A DNA stretch of 64,000 nt. Origin: Belliella pelovolcani (lineage in GTDB: Bacteria; Bacteroidota; Bacteroidia; Cytophagales; Cyclobacteriaceae). Where the stretch lies: assembly GCF_900156785.1 (NCBI RefSeq), contig NZ_FTOP01000002.1, positions 186,001-250,000 on the forward strand, given 5' to 3'. Shown here piece after piece: positions 61,976 through 64,000 of the stretch (the stretch's first letter is position 1; the number at the start of each line of letters is the position of its first letter). The notes under the pieces are model-generated. The model ran no database searches. It saw nothing but the letters and a program-made list of their open reading frames with translations, and was not told the DNA's origin. The position numbers were made by a program, and so were the translations under genes.

Positions 61976-62218
61976 ATGAAAAGTTTAATAGCTAATTCTT
62001 TATTTATTTTAGGAGTTGCTCTCCTAAGTTTTGGATCTATAAATCCTGCAATAAGTTCAGATGGAATCAGTCCCTGTACACAGATAGGTAAGTGTGAGTC
62101 TAGAGGTGGATATGTTGATGTAGTTAATCCAAGTTCTGGAGGTATGGAAGGTCAAACAGTTCATGTTTGCGGTTTGGCAGAAGGACAAATATGTTGTCAA
62201 GATTGTACTCCTCAATAA
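61976..62218 (+). CDS. Exported six-cysteine small protein
   Basis: 80 residues from ATG 61976, which begins a signal peptide (LIANSLFILGVALLSFGS). The frame continues upstream but without a signal. The mature part has six Cys at positions 34, 40, 65, 73, 74 and 77 (PCTQIGKC, HVCGL, ICCQDC), enough for three disulfides. It resembles NVEALA-type exported peptides of Bacteroidota in size and layout, an inference without a match to that motif. It sits 99 bases upstream of a DUF4221-like lipoprotein on the same strand. Confidence 0.7.
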   Translation: MKSLIANSLFILGVALLSFGSINPAISSDGISPCTQIGKCESRGGYVDVVNPSSGGMEGQTVHVCGLAEGQICCQDCTPQ

Positions 62219-62239
62219 ACGTTTAGATGTTATGTATAT

Positions 62240-62276
62240 ACTCGTAGAGGCATTTATTTTATATGCTTCTACGAGT
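62240..62276 (+). terminator. Hairpin between the Cys-rich peptide and the next lipoprotein gene
   Basis: ACTCGTAGAGGCAT pairs with ATGCTTCTACGAGT (one mismatch), then TTTTA. Probable partial terminator that would lower expression of the downstream lipoprotein relative to the peptide. Confidence 0.6.
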
Positions 62277-62317
62277 TTTAGTTAATAAAAAAGTCAATAA
62301 TTTATTATTTTAGTTGA

Positions 62318-63487
62318 ATGAAGAATCTAATTTTTGGTATTACAATTATTACTTTCAGTCTGTGCTTTATTTCCTGTAAAAAAAATTCAAGCCAAGTATC
62401 CTATGAAGATCAGAAGTCCTTTAGCTTGGTGATAGAAGACTCCATTCTTGTTGAATATTTGGGTGTTTTAGGTGTGATTGATTTTAATAAGGAAAATAAT
62501 CGCTACCTCGCCAAAGACTATAATTACGATGGGCAAGTTTTTGTAGTTTTTGATGAACAGGGAACTGTGATCAATACCTTTGATAATAGAATAGCTGGAT
62601 CAAATGCTTACAAGGGGAGTTTATATGGCGTCGGATTTCACCTTGATGGCTATATGATAGCTTCAGGAGGAGGTGTATATTACTATAATGAACATTGGGA
62701 AGTAGTTGATTTTGTTCCTGATCTGAATACAACAGATACATATTACAATTATTGGCACAAGTTGATGAGAGTGAACGAAAATGGAGGAGACTCTTATTTG
62801 TTTTTGTATCGCGGGAATGAAGAAAGTAGGAGTTTGGAAGGAATTGACGTTTATCTAGCTTCTCCAGTTTTTGGGAGGTTTGATGGTGAAATATTTGATC
62901 ATGTATTTAAAACTCCCAAAGAGTCTATTTATGTAGATCCAAGATATGATTTCAACCTTTTTGTCAGATGTTTTGCATATAGCAATTATTCAAGGAAGTT
63001 TTATTTTGCATTTGGCAGTGATCCCAATCTTTATAGGTACGATTTGGAAAAAGACCTTATCTATCCTGATACTGTAATCAACATGAACCTTGAATATTAT
63101 GGAATGGAACTTTCCAATTTTGCAGCAGGTAGAAAAGAGGTTTTTGCAGGAGCACTGGATTCTAGGGTAGTAAATCTTCTGGAAGCAGAAGGTAGGGTAT
63201 TCATCGCATACTCAAGTGCTGTTGATCATAAAAAGTTTATAGGAAGAGGATTCTCTTATGACAATAGTCCAGAGTCGATGGAATACATTTCACAGGAAAA
63301 GAAATTTGTATTTACGATTTTTGAAGATGGGCAAAACAAATTAAGAGATGTAGATATAAAAGGCAAACTTGGCATGCCCTGGTATGCTTTTGATAAAAAC
63401 ACCCTACTCTTCAGTCCTTGGATAAGGGATGAGTCGTTGAATGGAGAGGTTTTTTATAAAGTTAAAGTAGTGTTGGATGAGGAATGA
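62318..63487 (+). CDS. Distant DUF4221-like lipoprotein
   Basis: 389 residues, lipobox LCFISCKK (Cys20). An early block FSLVIEDSILVEYLGVLGVI and LYRYDLEKDLIYPDT correspond to blocks of the array copies (DTVIVDSG..., QFDPxTDSL), and strands repeat throughout, as expected of a beta-propeller. It lacks the EGPxGVG and DDEL motifs, as does copy D. It follows the six-cysteine peptide gene. Family assignment is by pattern only. Confidence 0.6.
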   Translation: MKNLIFGITIITFSLCFISCKKNSSQVSYEDQKSFSLVIEDSILVEYLGVLGVIDFNKENNRYLAKDYNYDGQVFVVFDEQGTVINTFDNRIAGSNAYKGSLYGVGFHLDGYMIASGGGVYYYNEHWEVVDFVPDLNTTDTYYNYWHKLMRVNENGGDSYLFLYRGNEESRSLEGIDVYLASPVFGRFDGEIFDHVFKTPKESIYVDPRYDFNLFVRCFAYSNYSRKFYFAFGSDPNLYRYDLEKDLIYPDTVINMNLEYYGMELSNFAAGRKEVFAGALDSRVVNLLEAEGRVFIAYSSAVDHKKFIGRGFSYDNSPESMEYISQEKKFVFTIFEDGQNKLRDVDIKGKLGMPWYAFDKNTLLFSPWIRDESLNGEVFYKVKVVLDEE

Positions 63488-63616
63488 ACATGAAATAAAT
63501 CTACCACCCAAACTCCAAAAATCCTTCTAAAAGTAAATCATTACTGCGATTTTCAATATTCTTTTCTATTTTCGCAACATCTCTGCAAGTATTCAGTTTG
63601 AAGATTATTGTATAGC

Positions 63617-63979
63617 GTGAGTCAATTTAGAAAAATATTACCCCTTTTCAGCCATTTCTGTTTGGCATTGTTGCTAAGTGTTTTAGCCAATGGGGTATTC
63701 TTTTTTCATGCGCACGAACTTGATAATGGGCGTATCATCACCCATGCTCACCCGCTGATTACAGAAGAGCAGCAGGAGCTACCTGATCACGGTCATACGG
63801 AAGAGGAATTGATCTTCTTGGATCTGATTGCCCATGCTGACTATTTTGTTTTTGACTTTGTGTATCAGCTGCCGGTGCTTACCCCACTGATCGCTACTCA
63901 GGACATGTTTGCCTCCGCTGGGGTGGCTGATTATGAGATAGAGTTTGGGTTTGACCACAGAGGCCCGCCAGTAGTTTGA
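63617..63979 (+). CDS. His-rich exported protein
   Basis: 120 residues from GTG 63617 (TTG 63608 is possible). A signal-like helix FCLALLLSVLANGVFFF is followed at once by clustered HxH motifs: HAHELDNG, THAHPL and DHGHTEEE. These look like a periplasmic or surface metal-binding site, probably Zn, Cu or Ni. The C-terminal half is hydrophobic and ends FDHRGPPVV. I do not recognise the family. The window ends 21 bases later, so any partner such as a TonB-dependent receptor would be outside. Confidence 0.65.
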   Translation: MSQFRKILPLFSHFCLALLLSVLANGVFFFHAHELDNGRIITHAHPLITEEQQELPDHGHTEEELIFLDLIAHADYFVFDFVYQLPVLTPLIATQDMFASAGVADYEIEFGFDHRGPPVV

Positions 63980-64000
63980 TTTTTCTTACTTGATTTTTGC

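Overview
The window looks like ordinary chromosome from a Bacteroidota bacterium, most likely Cytophagales (Cyclobacteriaceae, Algoriphagus-like). The evidence is of three kinds. First, several genes are preceded by Bacteroidota-type promoters (TAnnTTTG at -7, sometimes TTTG at -33). Second, it carries many Bacteroidota-typical families: DUF4783, DUF3050, DUF4221, DUF6952-type, a gliding-type CBS membrane protein, PpiD/SurA-like isomerase, and NhaD with a His-rich head. Third, it has numerous short-signal lipoproteins with an S/A-C lipobox. I see no rRNA or tRNA gene, no insertion sequence and no CRISPR array. The first gene is cut by the window edge.

Layout. 1-15.7 kb is mostly housekeeping: the tail of uxuA, recX, tpiA, gpmI, nadC, a PII/ammonium transporter pair, a sugar nucleotidyltransferase, a TlpA-like thioredoxin, DoxX, recF, pdhA, a TPR membrane protein, ribH and an aspartate kinase. 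15.7-23.6 kb holds an ORC/STAND-like ATPase with a tandem 14-bp repeat at its 5' end, an M14 peptidase, an ABC exporter, a transglutaminase-like lipoprotein and a DUF3050 protein. 23.7-32.1 kb is the main accessory region: seven DUF4221-type lipoprotein genes in two minus-strand operons of three, with one divergent plus-strand member between them, and the C-terminal remnant of an eighth copy. 32.3-46.7 kb is mixed metabolism and transport (MFS, YebC, YjjX, thioredoxin, M28 peptidase, ClC channel, PrmA, NhaD, glutamate-type dehydrogenase, AnmK). 46.8-54.5 kb is a compact plus-strand envelope cluster: coaX, an outer-membrane protein, a TPR protein, lptC, a small membrane protein, a CNNM/CBS protein and a PpiD-like isomerase. 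54.6-60 kb has DUF493, pterin dehydratase, rsmI, an inositol monophosphatase and a giant AsmA-like protein. The end (61-64 kb) has small hypothetical genes, a six-cysteine exported peptide followed by a further DUF4221-like lipoprotein, and a His-rich secreted protein.

How they may work together. glnB-amt is the standard nitrogen-sensing pair. The coaX-to-isomerase block couples LPS transport, outer-membrane proteins and periplasmic folding. The accessory theme is families of exported lipoproteins, with small Cys-rich exported peptides nearby. One peptide gene is intact (61976-62218, beside a DUF4221-like gene). Another survives only as a 36-codon Cys-rich tail downstream of a TlpA-like thioredoxin (8740-8850). 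Three genes (gpmI, nadC, lptC) have a perfect TAnnTTTG box exactly four bases before their start codon, which suggests leaderless transcripts.
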